Part shown: positions 1 to 7,884 of the stretch, in pieces
Layout of the letters: each line of letters opens with the position of its first letter
Position numbering within the stretch: position 1 is the stretch's first letter
Assembly: GCF_017742995.1 (NCBI RefSeq)
Contig: NZ_CP072425.1
Span: 4,163,001 to 4,227,000 of the forward strand
Length of the DNA: 64,000 nt
Source of the DNA: Pseudoalteromonas viridis
GTDB lineage: Bacteria; Pseudomonadota; Gammaproteobacteria; Enterobacterales; Alteromonadaceae
Direction: 5' to 3'
Program-made: the position numbers and the translations under genes
Notes under the pieces: model-generated
What the model saw: only the letters and a program-made list of their open reading frames with translations
Told to the model about the DNA's origin: nothing
Databases searched by the model: none

Positions 1-149
1 TCGAATTTTTCGCTGATCAGGTAATGCGTGACCGGTCGTTGTGCCTGATAGACTTTGGCCAGTTGCACGGCAGGGGTGGGATTTGCATAGGTGTATTGCA
101 GCTGGCTCAGGCATGCCAGCAGCAGCCACCCAATCAGTTTGGTGCTCAT
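1..149 (-). CDS. ATP-dependent DNA ligase, periplasmic LigE type (5' part only)
   Basis: Only the first 49 codons lie in the window; the gene runs off the left edge. The start is ATG at 149-147, preceded by a good ribosome site (AAGGAG). Residues 1 to about 22 form a signal peptide ending in TYA. The mature protein begins PTPAVQLAKVYQ and reaches ISEKF, followed by a partial codon that begins GA, as expected for Asp. This fits the start of secreted ATP-dependent DNA ligases, whose nucleotidyl-transfer motif I is K-x-D-G, so the Lys of SEKF would be the AMP-accepting residue. Such ligases seal nicks in DNA outside the cytoplasm and have been linked to DNA uptake. The call rests on a short stretch, so it is moderate. 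Confidence 0.6.
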   Translation of the reverse strand, partial: MSTKLIGWLLLACLSQLQYTYANPTPAVQLAKVYQAQRPVTHYLISEKF

Positions 150-253
150 CGCTACACTCCTTGTAGACAGGGATTAATTTATTCCATCCCTATGAGCATA
201 GCGCGGACTGATAAAATCGCCAACTGCAACTGAGCGGACTATTCTTGAGCGGA

Positions 254-916
254 TCAGCCTTGACTGAATAAGGGGGCCAGCACTGCTTGTGCCGCTTGTA
301 GTGACGATACTTGCCAGGTCGCCCGGGAAAAGTCCTGCTTTGCTGAATGCAGATTGGGAATAGCCATAACCCGTAATCCGGCTTCACACCCTGAAGTCAG
401 CCCGGTTGTGGTGTCTTCAATGGCAATGGCCTGCTCAGGCTCTAACTGCAATAAACGCAAAGCCTGCTGATAAGGTTCGGGGTGGGGTTTTGGTTGAGTC
501 ACATCATCTTTAGTAACAATACAGTCAAAGAAATGCAGCAGCTTGTAGTGCTCTAATACGGGAATGGCCTCTGCGCGGGTACTGCCAGTCACCAGTGCCA
601 GCTTGCCCTGCTGTGCAGCAAATTCAAGGATCTCACGTGCATAAGGCATCAGCCTGGGTTGCATGGTGGCAGCAGTCTCGACAAACAGGCGGTTTTTTTC
701 TTCACATAATGCCGATGCATCCGAGGGCAGCTTGTGGCGCTCCCGCAGCACCTCGGCAGTTTTCAGCGTGGGCACGCCAGAAAACTCATCACAAAATGCC
801 TGCTCGCTGTACTCTATGCCAAAAGGCGCCAGTACGCGCAGCCAGCTGTGATAATGGAGCGCTTCCGAATCCGCCAGCGTTCCATCAAAGTCGAATAAGA
901 TTGCCTTTAAACTCAT
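254..916 (-). CDS. HAD-superfamily hydrolase, beta-phosphoglucomutase-like
   Basis: A 220-residue HAD phosphatase of subfamily IA. Motif I is DFDGTL at residues 9-14, with D9 as the nucleophile and D11 as the acid/base. Motif II is the VTGST segment, motif III the Lys in the TQPKPHPEP segment, and motif IV the IEDTTTG segment. The KPxP and EDTxxG signatures are typical of sugar-phosphate phosphatases and phosphoglucomutases such as YqaB or YcjU, but the substrate cannot be read from sequence. It lies 20 bp downstream of the small hypothetical gene at 937-1233 and probably shares its transcript. Cytoplasmic; no signal peptide. Confidence 0.85.
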   Translation of the reverse strand: MSLKAILFDFDGTLADSEALHYHSWLRVLAPFGIEYSEQAFCDEFSGVPTLKTAEVLRERHKLPSDASALCEEKNRLFVETAATMQPRLMPYAREILEFAAQQGKLALVTGSTRAEAIPVLEHYKLLHFFDCIVTKDDVTQPKPHPEPYQQALRLLQLEPEQAIAIEDTTTGLTSGCEAGLRVMAIPNLHSAKQDFSRATWQVSSLQAAQAVLAPLFSQG

Positions 917-936
917 CAGTGCTCCATTTTATGGGG

Positions 937-1233
937 TTACTCAGCCTTCGCAGGTGGCGTTTCGTGTGCAACTTCACCGCTGTCTTTTTCTACCAGCTCG
1001 TAGCCGCGAGGCTTGCGGATTACTTTAAGCACCGGTTTATCGAATGCCGTTTGTAATCGGGTAAAGTCGGCTTTCAGGTCATCAATGCTCTGACCATAGG
1101 GTGATTCGCCGGTCTCTGACCAGTTGACCGCCTTACCATTTTCATTGTACTCAACCGCATGTACCTGATACTGCTCTGGCGCATCTTTGTTGGCTTCACA
1201 ATAGATAACGCGGTAATTCCAAAATGCGGACAT
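937..1233 (-). CDS. Hypothetical small protein (98 aa)
   Basis: I do not recognise a family. The protein starts MSAFWNYRVIYCE and has alternating hydrophobic and charged stretches typical of a small soluble alpha/beta domain. A helical middle (IDDLKADFTRLQTAF) is followed by a strand (PVLKVIRK) and an acidic, Pro/Ala-rich tail. There is no signal peptide or membrane segment. The start is ATG at 1233, preceded by AGGAAGAAA. It lies just upstream of the HAD phosphatase in the same direction, which suggests co-transcription. The terminator at 1312-1340 separates it from the TonB-dependent receptor. Confidence 0.7.
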   Translation of the reverse strand: MSAFWNYRVIYCEANKDAPEQYQVHAVEYNENGKAVNWSETGESPYGQSIDDLKADFTRLQTAFDKPVLKVIRKPRGYELVEKDSGEVAHETPPAKAE

Positions 1234-1311
1234 AGTTTCTTCCTCTTAATTCTGTGTTTCCCCGTACTTTACCAGCCCCGGGGATTAGTTGCATGACAGT
1301 ATTAATAAAAA

Positions 1312-1340
1312 AACCCGTGAATGGCGACCATTCACGGGTT
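1312..1340 (-). terminator. Rho-independent terminator of the TonB-dependent receptor gene
   Basis: A perfect 13-bp stem (1312-1324 with 1328-1340) and a 3-nt loop are followed, on the minus strand, by a run of T. It lies 22 bp after the stop codon of the receptor gene. Confidence 0.9.
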
Positions 1341-1362
1341 TTCAGTTTAATTTAGGGTGAAA

Positions 1363-3666
1363 TTAAAAGAATTTCACTTTGAACTCAGCACCAACAAAGC
1401 GCTCTTCGTTCAGCATACCTGTGTTGTTGTTAAAGTCTACACCACCGATAACCACCTGCTCATCGAACAGGTTACGAACGAATGCTGAAACTTCGTAGTC
1501 GTTGTCGCCCGAGTTCCACGCGTAGCCCGCACGTACACCGGCTTCAAATAGCGCTTCGCCTTTAAATTCAATCGACTCGTACAAGAAGAAGTCGATTTCA
1601 CTGCGATAAGACAGGTCGGTGTATACGAAGAATTCACCGCCTTCCAGCTCTTTGGTGTAACGCAAAGTGGCGTTTGAGATCCACTCAGGTGCATGTGGCA
1701 GGCTGTTGCCGTCTAGAATAGCACGCGCTTCAGGACCATTTGGACCTTGGATTGTGTATGTCGGATCAGTGACTGTACACTGAGCACATACCGCAACTGC
1801 CAAGGTGTCATCTTTCAGCTCAGTTTTGTTATAGCTCAGGTTAAAGGTCGCGTTTAGCTCATCCGTTAACACCCATTCTGTGTCTAGCTCGAAACCATAG
1901 CCAGTCGTTTTATCAGCGTTAATCAGACGGTTAAAGTTAGAGCCACCGCCTACGGCTGTCAGCTGCTGGTCATCCATCTGGAAGTAGAATACGGTTGCGT
2001 TCACACGGCCCTGACCGTCCAGTACGTCAGACTTCACACCAAACTCGATTGAGTTAGTGGTTTCTGACTCAGCCACAGTGACGACGTCACCGAACAGGAT
2101 ACGGCCCTGAACACTTGGTGCACGGAAACCGTTTGCCAGGCGACCGAACAGGTTCACATCATCCGTCAACTTGTAAGTTGCACTTAGATCCCAGCTTACA
2201 TGGCTGTCACTTGGATTCGCACGGCCTTCCAGGAAGTCTGGAGAACCGTTCCAAGGCGTTGGGTTATCCGTTCTTTTTGCGTAGAAATCTTTTTCGTCGT
2301 CTGAGTAACGCAGACCCAGTGTCACGTCTAGCTGCTCAGATACAGTGTAATCAAATGAACCAAACAGTGCCCATGCCGACGTCTCTTGCTCCTGGACCGC
2401 ATAGCCGTTTTGCAGGCCATAGTTACCAGCGGCTTCATCGTATGTGCCAGTGTCAAAGCTGTAGCTCTCAATAGTCAGGTCTTCTTCAAACAGGAATAAA
2501 CCAACCTGATAATTGAAGTCACCCGAGAAGTTACTTGAAAGGCGAAGTTCCTGTGTGTACTGGTCATGCTCAGGAATGGCATCCGCTGTTTCAGAAGAAA
2601 ACGGAATGAAACCAGGGCCCATTGTTGGGGCAAAGTTATTACCGTAACCACCGTCAACGTCTGCACGTGAGTAAATTTCAGCACTTTCCCAGCCACTAAT
2701 AGAGGTAATAGTGTGCTCTTTCAGATCCCATTCAAGCTTCAGGCTCAGGCCTTGCGTGTCGACTTCTTGAGTAGAGCGGGATGCCGCATCATGGTATACC
2801 ACATCGTTATCATACAATGGGTTAATGTTGTTAGAGCCTTTCTCTATCAGGTTAGCACGGAACGCGATTGGACGACCGTCAAGGTCACGTACGTGATAAT
2901 TCAACAGGCCAGTGAAGTCGTCGCCTTCATACAAAAATTGTACGCGTGCAGCCATTTCGTTGTAGCCACCCAGTGAATCTTCTTTTTCAAAGCCAGGCGC
3001 TTTCACATCGATATAGTCAGGCTTGTCCTGAACCAATACAGACACTCGGGTAGAGATTTTATCAGTCAAACCTGTACCGGCCGCACCCTCAAAATCAATT
3101 GAGCTGTTGCTGCCATAAGAAACCGCGGCATAACCATCAAATTCCTGACTTGGTTTAACGCTGTCGAACTTAACCAGACCTGCTGGTGTGTTACGACCAA
3201 ACAGCGTTCCCTGTGGACCACGCAATACTTCGATGCGAGCAATATCAAATACAGGGAAGCCTTTAAGAATGGGGTTTTCCTGAACCACTTCGTCAACCAC
3301 CAAAGAAACTGGCTGAGAGGCGTTCAAATCGAAGTCGGTGTTACCCAGACCACGAACATAAAAGCGTGGGAATGTACGTCCGAATGAAGATTCAACCGAC
3401 AGACTCGGGATCTTGGCATTCATAAAGCGGATATCCATACCAGCAGAGCTGTATGCATCCAGGTTGTCGCCTTGTAAAGCAGACACAGAAACTGGCACTT
3501 CTTGTGCGTTCTCAACACGCTTACGCGCGGTGATTTGGATCACTTCCAGTTGATTGCTTTTAGCTTGCGCTTCTTCTGCAAGCGTAGAGAATGAAGTACC
3601 TGCTACAGCAGAGAACAACGTCGCATTGATTAAAGTTGCTAACGTAGATCTTTTCATTGCTTTCAT
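1363..3666 (-). CDS. TonB-dependent outer-membrane receptor
   Basis: A 767-residue TonB-dependent receptor for active uptake of a bulky substrate across the outer membrane. Residues 1 to about 30 are a signal peptide (cleavage near STLA/EE). A TonB-box-like segment (LEVIQITA) follows at about 40-47. The plug domain carries the family signatures IEVLRGPQGTLFGRN and GLVKFDSVKP. The remainder is a beta-barrel ending in Phe, as expected for recognition by the BAM complex. Its style resembles the FyuA/iron-complex and vitamin/sugar receptors common in marine bacteria, but the ligand is unknown. It stands alone with its own terminator and a 620-bp upstream region. An alternative start is Met4. Confidence 0.93.
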   Translation of the reverse strand: MKAMKRSTLATLINATLFSAVAGTSFSTLAEEAQAKSNQLEVIQITARKRVENAQEVPVSVSALQGDNLDAYSSAGMDIRFMNAKIPSLSVESSFGRTFPRFYVRGLGNTDFDLNASQPVSLVVDEVVQENPILKGFPVFDIARIEVLRGPQGTLFGRNTPAGLVKFDSVKPSQEFDGYAAVSYGSNSSIDFEGAAGTGLTDKISTRVSVLVQDKPDYIDVKAPGFEKEDSLGGYNEMAARVQFLYEGDDFTGLLNYHVRDLDGRPIAFRANLIEKGSNNINPLYDNDVVYHDAASRSTQEVDTQGLSLKLEWDLKEHTITSISGWESAEIYSRADVDGGYGNNFAPTMGPGFIPFSSETADAIPEHDQYTQELRLSSNFSGDFNYQVGLFLFEEDLTIESYSFDTGTYDEAAGNYGLQNGYAVQEQETSAWALFGSFDYTVSEQLDVTLGLRYSDDEKDFYAKRTDNPTPWNGSPDFLEGRANPSDSHVSWDLSATYKLTDDVNLFGRLANGFRAPSVQGRILFGDVVTVAESETTNSIEFGVKSDVLDGQGRVNATVFYFQMDDQQLTAVGGGSNFNRLINADKTTGYGFELDTEWVLTDELNATFNLSYNKTELKDDTLAVAVCAQCTVTDPTYTIQGPNGPEARAILDGNSLPHAPEWISNATLRYTKELEGGEFFVYTDLSYRSEIDFFLYESIEFKGEALFEAGVRAGYAWNSGDNDYEVSAFVRNLFDEQVVIGGVDFNNNTGMLNEERFVGAEFKVKFF

Positions 3667-3830
3667 GTTGGGATTTAACCTTTTATATGCACTCTTGAGT
3701 TCAACGGTTTTGATTTGGGCGCCGTATCACAATGGCTGGTTCGCTCAATTTTACGCGCAAATGACGAGCAGCGCGGACCTCACTAGCGAGAGTGCAAAGC
3801 GGCTATGTGAGGCTGAACGAGACGGCCGTA

Positions 3831-3859
3831 ATTATAGCAGCAAATTTTCAAATTGCTGC
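3831..3859 (-). promoter_or_regulatory. Candidate promoter and palindromic operator upstream of the TonB-dependent receptor
   Basis: On the minus strand a TATAAT box (3831-3836) directly abuts an imperfect inverted repeat at 3837-3859 (GCAGCAAATTT / AAATTGCTGC, one unpaired base). The repeat overlaps the spacer of the putative promoter, about 165 bp upstream of the receptor start. The geometry is that of a repressor site covering a promoter. The regulator is unknown. Confidence 0.4.
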
Positions 3860-4286
3860 AATTATGCATATAAATTTTCCACATTTTTGTAAATATCGTG
3901 AAAGTTAGCTAAGAGTTAACAACTTTTCGCAACAAAAAGCCTCAAAATAAGGACATTTGTCCTTACCAAACTCTTGCCTATATGATGGCAGGAAAGGGAT
4001 TTACCGAATTGAAATACAGGTGTCATTGTCTCGTTCTCATCAATAACCCGTTAGCAACGTCCCTAAAAAACAAACATCCGCTACAATGTTGTCTGATAAA
4101 GCACTGCTTACCCGTTTGCATAGCAAAGCGAGCCAGACTCATAGCGAGATACTTTGTTTAGTCACTATAAATAGTGCAACCGGATACCATCCGCCCAATG
4201 GTGGTAACCGGTGTCATGAAAGCGACGCCATTGTATAAAAGCGCCGTTACGAAAAGGAGGACATTAGACCGCACCGGGTCAAATTA
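3860..4286. other. Gene-free stretch between sixA and the receptor
   Basis: About 430 bp with no convincing ORF, RNA gene or strong terminator. It is AT-rich near 3860-3960 and contains several short interrupted repeats around 4180-4280. It probably holds the distal regulatory region of the receptor gene and the 3' untranslated region of sixA. Confidence 0.4.
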
Positions 4287-4754
4287 TTAGCTTGTTGGGT
4301 TTACCAGCTTCACTAAGTCACTTTTAAGTGTTTCTGGGTCATACTGGATCACTGCAACTGAGGCCGTTGCAAAGATAGGCATTTCGCCCGGCACCAATTG
4401 GTCAACCAAGTAACTGACTATGGGCATATGCGCCACAACCAACCAGGTATCCAGGGTGTCGTGCATGCTTATCAAGGTTTCCAGGTAATCTATGGCTACA
4501 GCGGCATTGCCACTGGGCACAATATCCTGGCAGGTCTGCTCAAACGATACCGAGCTATTTTGCAGTACTGCCTGTGCCGTCTGCTGTGCCCTGATATAGG
4601 GGCTCACAAGAACAGCCTGTGGTGGATAATGTTGAGCTAGCCACTGGCCCATCTCAACAGCCTGAGTATGACCGCGCGACGTCAGTGCTCTGGCCGCATC
4701 GTTGGCCTGCATAGGACCCGCTTCGCCATGGCGCATGATCAGAATTGTTTTCAT
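4287..4754 (-). CDS. sixA: Phosphohistidine phosphatase SixA
   Basis: A 155-residue single-domain histidine phosphatase close to the length of E. coli SixA (161). The RHG signature is MRHGEAG at residues 7-13, with H9 as the phospho-accepting His. The second catalytic His is in the VVAHMP segment. SixA removes phosphate from histidine on phosphotransfer domains such as ArcB and, as later reported, NPr of the nitrogen-related phosphotransferase system. It is transcribed away from the M16 protease gene, 212 bp apart. Confidence 0.9.
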   Translation of the reverse strand: MKTILIMRHGEAGPMQANDAARALTSRGHTQAVEMGQWLAQHYPPQAVLVSPYIRAQQTAQAVLQNSSVSFEQTCQDIVPSGNAAVAIDYLETLISMHDTLDTWLVVAHMPIVSYLVDQLVPGEMPIFATASVAVIQYDPETLKSDLVKLVNPTS

Positions 4755-4966
4755 AGCACTCCGAAAGTTGGCAAGAAAATTAAAAGCAAGCTGTAGCTAT
4801 TGCCCCAAATTGTCCGCTATATTAAAACAAAAGCACCTAAACCTTAAGTTTAAATACAGGCTAATTCAGAGGTGACCGGCTATCGCAACGACCCAGAGTG
4901 TCTGGTTGCCAGTAGTAGCACGGAAACAGCAGCCACGTCTCTAACCATTATATCGGCGGCACACAA

Positions 4967-7654
4967 TTGAAACTGAGTAATAATGATAAAAGAAATTATC
5001 GTCACCTGACACTGGACAATGGTCTTAAAATTCTCCTTGTAGAAGATACATCAAGCAATAAATCCGCCGCCTCACTGGCCATCAATGTTGGTCATTTCGA
5101 CGATCCGCAGAGCCGTCAGGGCATGGCGCACTTTGTTGAGCACATGTTGTTTCTTGGTACCCAAAGTTTTCCTGTCCGGGGAGAGTTTTCGCAATTTGTC
5201 AGCCAGGCCGGTGGGCAAAGTAATGCCTGGACGGGCACCGAACACAGCTGCTATTTTTTTGATTGCCGCGCCCCGCTGTTTGAGCAGGCCCTGGAGCGGT
5301 TCAGTGAATTTTTCTACGCCCCCCTGTTTACTGAGGACGCGCTGCAGGATGAGCGCAATGCCATTGACTCTGAGTTTAACCTCAAGGTTAAAGATGATAA
5401 CCGCCGGATCATTCAGGTCCACAAAGAGACCGTCAACCCCGCCCACCCGTTTGCCAAGTTCTCTGTGGGTAACCATAACACGCTGGCCGACCACAGCGGC
5501 GACTTTAAACAAGAGATAGAGGCCTTCTTTAGCGCCCATTATCAGGCGCAGTGGATGACGCTCGTGTTAGCCGGGCCTCATAGTCTGGATGAGCTGGCCA
5601 GGCTGGCAAATCGTTACTTTAGTGTCATTAACGGGAATAACACACCAAAGCCACCCATTCAGGTCCCCCTATATCGCCAGCAGGACCTGGGACTGCTGCT
5701 ACATATAGAGCCGCGCAAACACATGCAAAAGCTGATTGTCAGCTTTGCCATGCCCGATGTTGAGCGCCTTTATAAGTTTAAAAGCCTCAGCTTTTTGGCT
5801 CACTTGCTGGGTTATGAAGGCGATGGCTCGCTGTACGCCATCTTAAAGAAAAATGGCTGGATCAATGCCCTGTCCGCAGGAGGCGGTGTCGATGGCAGTA
5901 ACTTTAAAGACTTTAATATCAGTTTTGCACTGACCGACGATGGCATTGAATACTATGAAGACATCGTCGAAATGCTGTTTGAGTACATCAGTCTGATAAC
6001 CGAGCAACTCGCGTCTTTACCAGCGTTATATGAAGATAAAAAGCGCCTGCTGGAACTGGCGTTTGAAAACCAGGAGCAAAGTAAACTGCTCGACTGGGTC
6101 AGTGCTCTGAGCATCAATATGCACCATTATGATGACGACGACATTCTGTACGGTGATTACTGTATGACCGCCTTCAATCATGCCCTGCATGAAGAGCTCA
6201 TGGGCCTGTTATCACCGCACAATATGCGCCTGATCCTGATCCACCCAGACATCACGTGTGAAAACGACGCCACCCGTAAGGCCGCACAATGGTATAACAC
6301 GCCTTACCAGGTCGAACGCATCAATGCAGAGTGGCTGCAAACCCTGGCAAACATTACCACGCCGCTGCCCGAGATGCGCTTGCCCGCAGCCAACCCTTAC
6401 CTGGCGTTCGAGAATCGCCTGTACGACATTGAGCCAGGCCGCAAGACGCCGACTCTGCTCACCGACAGACCCGGGTTTGCCTTCTGGTTTAAACAAGACA
6501 CCCGCTTTCGAGTCACCAAAGGTCATTTCTACTTAGAGATAGATTCTCAACGCTCTGTCGAAAGCCACAAGAGTATGGCGATGACCCGGCTGTTTGCCGA
6601 CCTGTTTATGGACAGTGTGGCCGAGCAATTTTATGCCGCAGAGCTGGCTGGTTTGAGCTACCACCTCAGCTCTCATCAGGGCGGCTTAACACTGCAAACC
6701 GCTGGTTTGTCTGCCAGTCAGCTCAAACTGGTGCTGCAACTGGTCGAAGCCTTGCTAAAACAACCCATTAGCGCAACCCGCTTTGCTGAATATAAGAAGC
6801 AGTTGATCCGGCACTGGAAAAACCACAACAAGAGTAAACCCGTCAGCGAGCTGTTTAGCTTATTGGGTGCACACCTGATGCCATGGAACCCAACCCCAGA
6901 ACAGTTGGCCAAGGCGCTAAAAAATATCAGCTTCAATGAGTTTTGTCTGTTTCGCGAAGACTTTTTTAAGGCCATCCATATTAAGGCCTTTATGCACGGC
7001 AACTGGCAGCTGGATCACGCCCTCGACATGCAGAAGCAGCTCCACGCCCTGTTTGCCTACAGTGAAATTCTCGACGACCTGAAAAAGCCGCTCAATCCAA
7101 TCACTTCGCACCAGCAAGTGCACATTGAAAAACCCGGTGCGGAGCATGCGTTCGTTGAGTATATTCAGGCCCCCACAGCCAGTGTGGAAGATAAAGTCAA
7201 AGTGATGGCGTTTAATCAGCTGGTCAGTCAGGATTATTTTGAGTCTCTGCGCACACAGCAGCAGCTGGGATATCTGGTAGGTGCGGGTTATGCTCCCTTT
7301 AATACCCGTGCCGGCATTGCATTTTATGTGCAGTCATCCAGTTATGACAGTGAGACTTTATTGCAACGCCATCACCAATACATGACTGACTTAGTTGCCC
7401 AGCTGGATAGCTATGAAGCCACTCAATGGGCGCAGGTGAAAGCAGCATTGCACGCTCAGATTGCAGAAAAGGACAAAAACCTGCGGTTGCGTTCACAGCG
7501 TTTGTGGATAGCCATTGGCACCGATGATCACACCTTTTCCATGCAGGAGAAGCTGATCAAAGCGCTCGATGCACTCACCTTTGACACTCTGAAACACGAT
7601 ATAATCAAACTGCTCTCAAAACAGCATGCCAGGATCACGCTCAGATGCAATTAA
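4967..7654 (+). CDS. Insulinase-family (M16) zinc metalloprotease, cytoplasmic
   Basis: An 895-residue pitrilysin/insulysin-type peptidase. The inverted zinc motif HxxEH is at residues 55-59 (HFVEH), and the third ligand is E136, at the spacing seen in pitrilysin (81 residues after the first His). Four M16 domains are expected; the C-terminal half carries the usual SxRTQQQLGYLV-like segment. Unlike E. coli protease III (962 aa) it has no signal peptide, so it should act in the cytoplasm on short peptides. The start is TTG at 4967, because no ATG or GTG lies in frame near the conserved N-terminus; the ribosome site is weak. A 54-codon stop-free stretch in the same frame follows the stop (see findings). 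Confidence 0.9.
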   Translation: MKLSNNDKRNYRHLTLDNGLKILLVEDTSSNKSAASLAINVGHFDDPQSRQGMAHFVEHMLFLGTQSFPVRGEFSQFVSQAGGQSNAWTGTEHSCYFFDCRAPLFEQALERFSEFFYAPLFTEDALQDERNAIDSEFNLKVKDDNRRIIQVHKETVNPAHPFAKFSVGNHNTLADHSGDFKQEIEAFFSAHYQAQWMTLVLAGPHSLDELARLANRYFSVINGNNTPKPPIQVPLYRQQDLGLLLHIEPRKHMQKLIVSFAMPDVERLYKFKSLSFLAHLLGYEGDGSLYAILKKNGWINALSAGGGVDGSNFKDFNISFALTDDGIEYYEDIVEMLFEYISLITEQLASLPALYEDKKRLLELAFENQEQSKLLDWVSALSINMHHYDDDDILYGDYCMTAFNHALHEELMGLLSPHNMRLILIHPDITCENDATRKAAQWYNTPYQVERINAEWLQTLANITTPLPEMRLPAANPYLAFENRLYDIEPGRKTPTLLTDRPGFAFWFKQDTRFRVTKGHFYLEIDSQRSVESHKSMAMTRLFADLFMDSVAEQFYAAELAGLSYHLSSHQGGLTLQTAGLSASQLKLVLQLVEALLKQPISATRFAEYKKQLIRHWKNHNKSKPVSELFSLLGAHLMPWNPTPEQLAKALKNISFNEFCLFREDFFKAIHIKAFMHGNWQLDHALDMQKQLHALFAYSEILDDLKKPLNPITSHQQVHIEKPGAEHAFVEYIQAPTASVEDKVKVMAFNQLVSQDYFESLRTQQQLGYLVGAGYAPFNTRAGIAFYVQSSSYDSETLLQRHHQYMTDLVAQLDSYEATQWAQVKAALHAQIAEKDKNLRLRSQRLWIAIGTDDHTFSMQEKLIKALDALTFDTLKHDIIKLLSKQHARITLRCN

Positions 7655-7884
7655 CCCCAGCTGGCAACAGTTCAGCGCCTTTGCCAACAGGCGCCACTGA
7701 ATCGGGCTTTGCTTGTGGACCTGTCTGACACGCCGTCAGCAGCCGGCTATCAGGCGGACCTAATGCGCGAAATTTGCTCAGACATGCTAGCCGGGCCCGA
7801 AAATAGGGATTTTTTCTGACTTTCTTTTTGACTCTGCCTGGGGCTTAGATTAGATTAGCAATTGTAATTGACTCTTTAAGCCTT

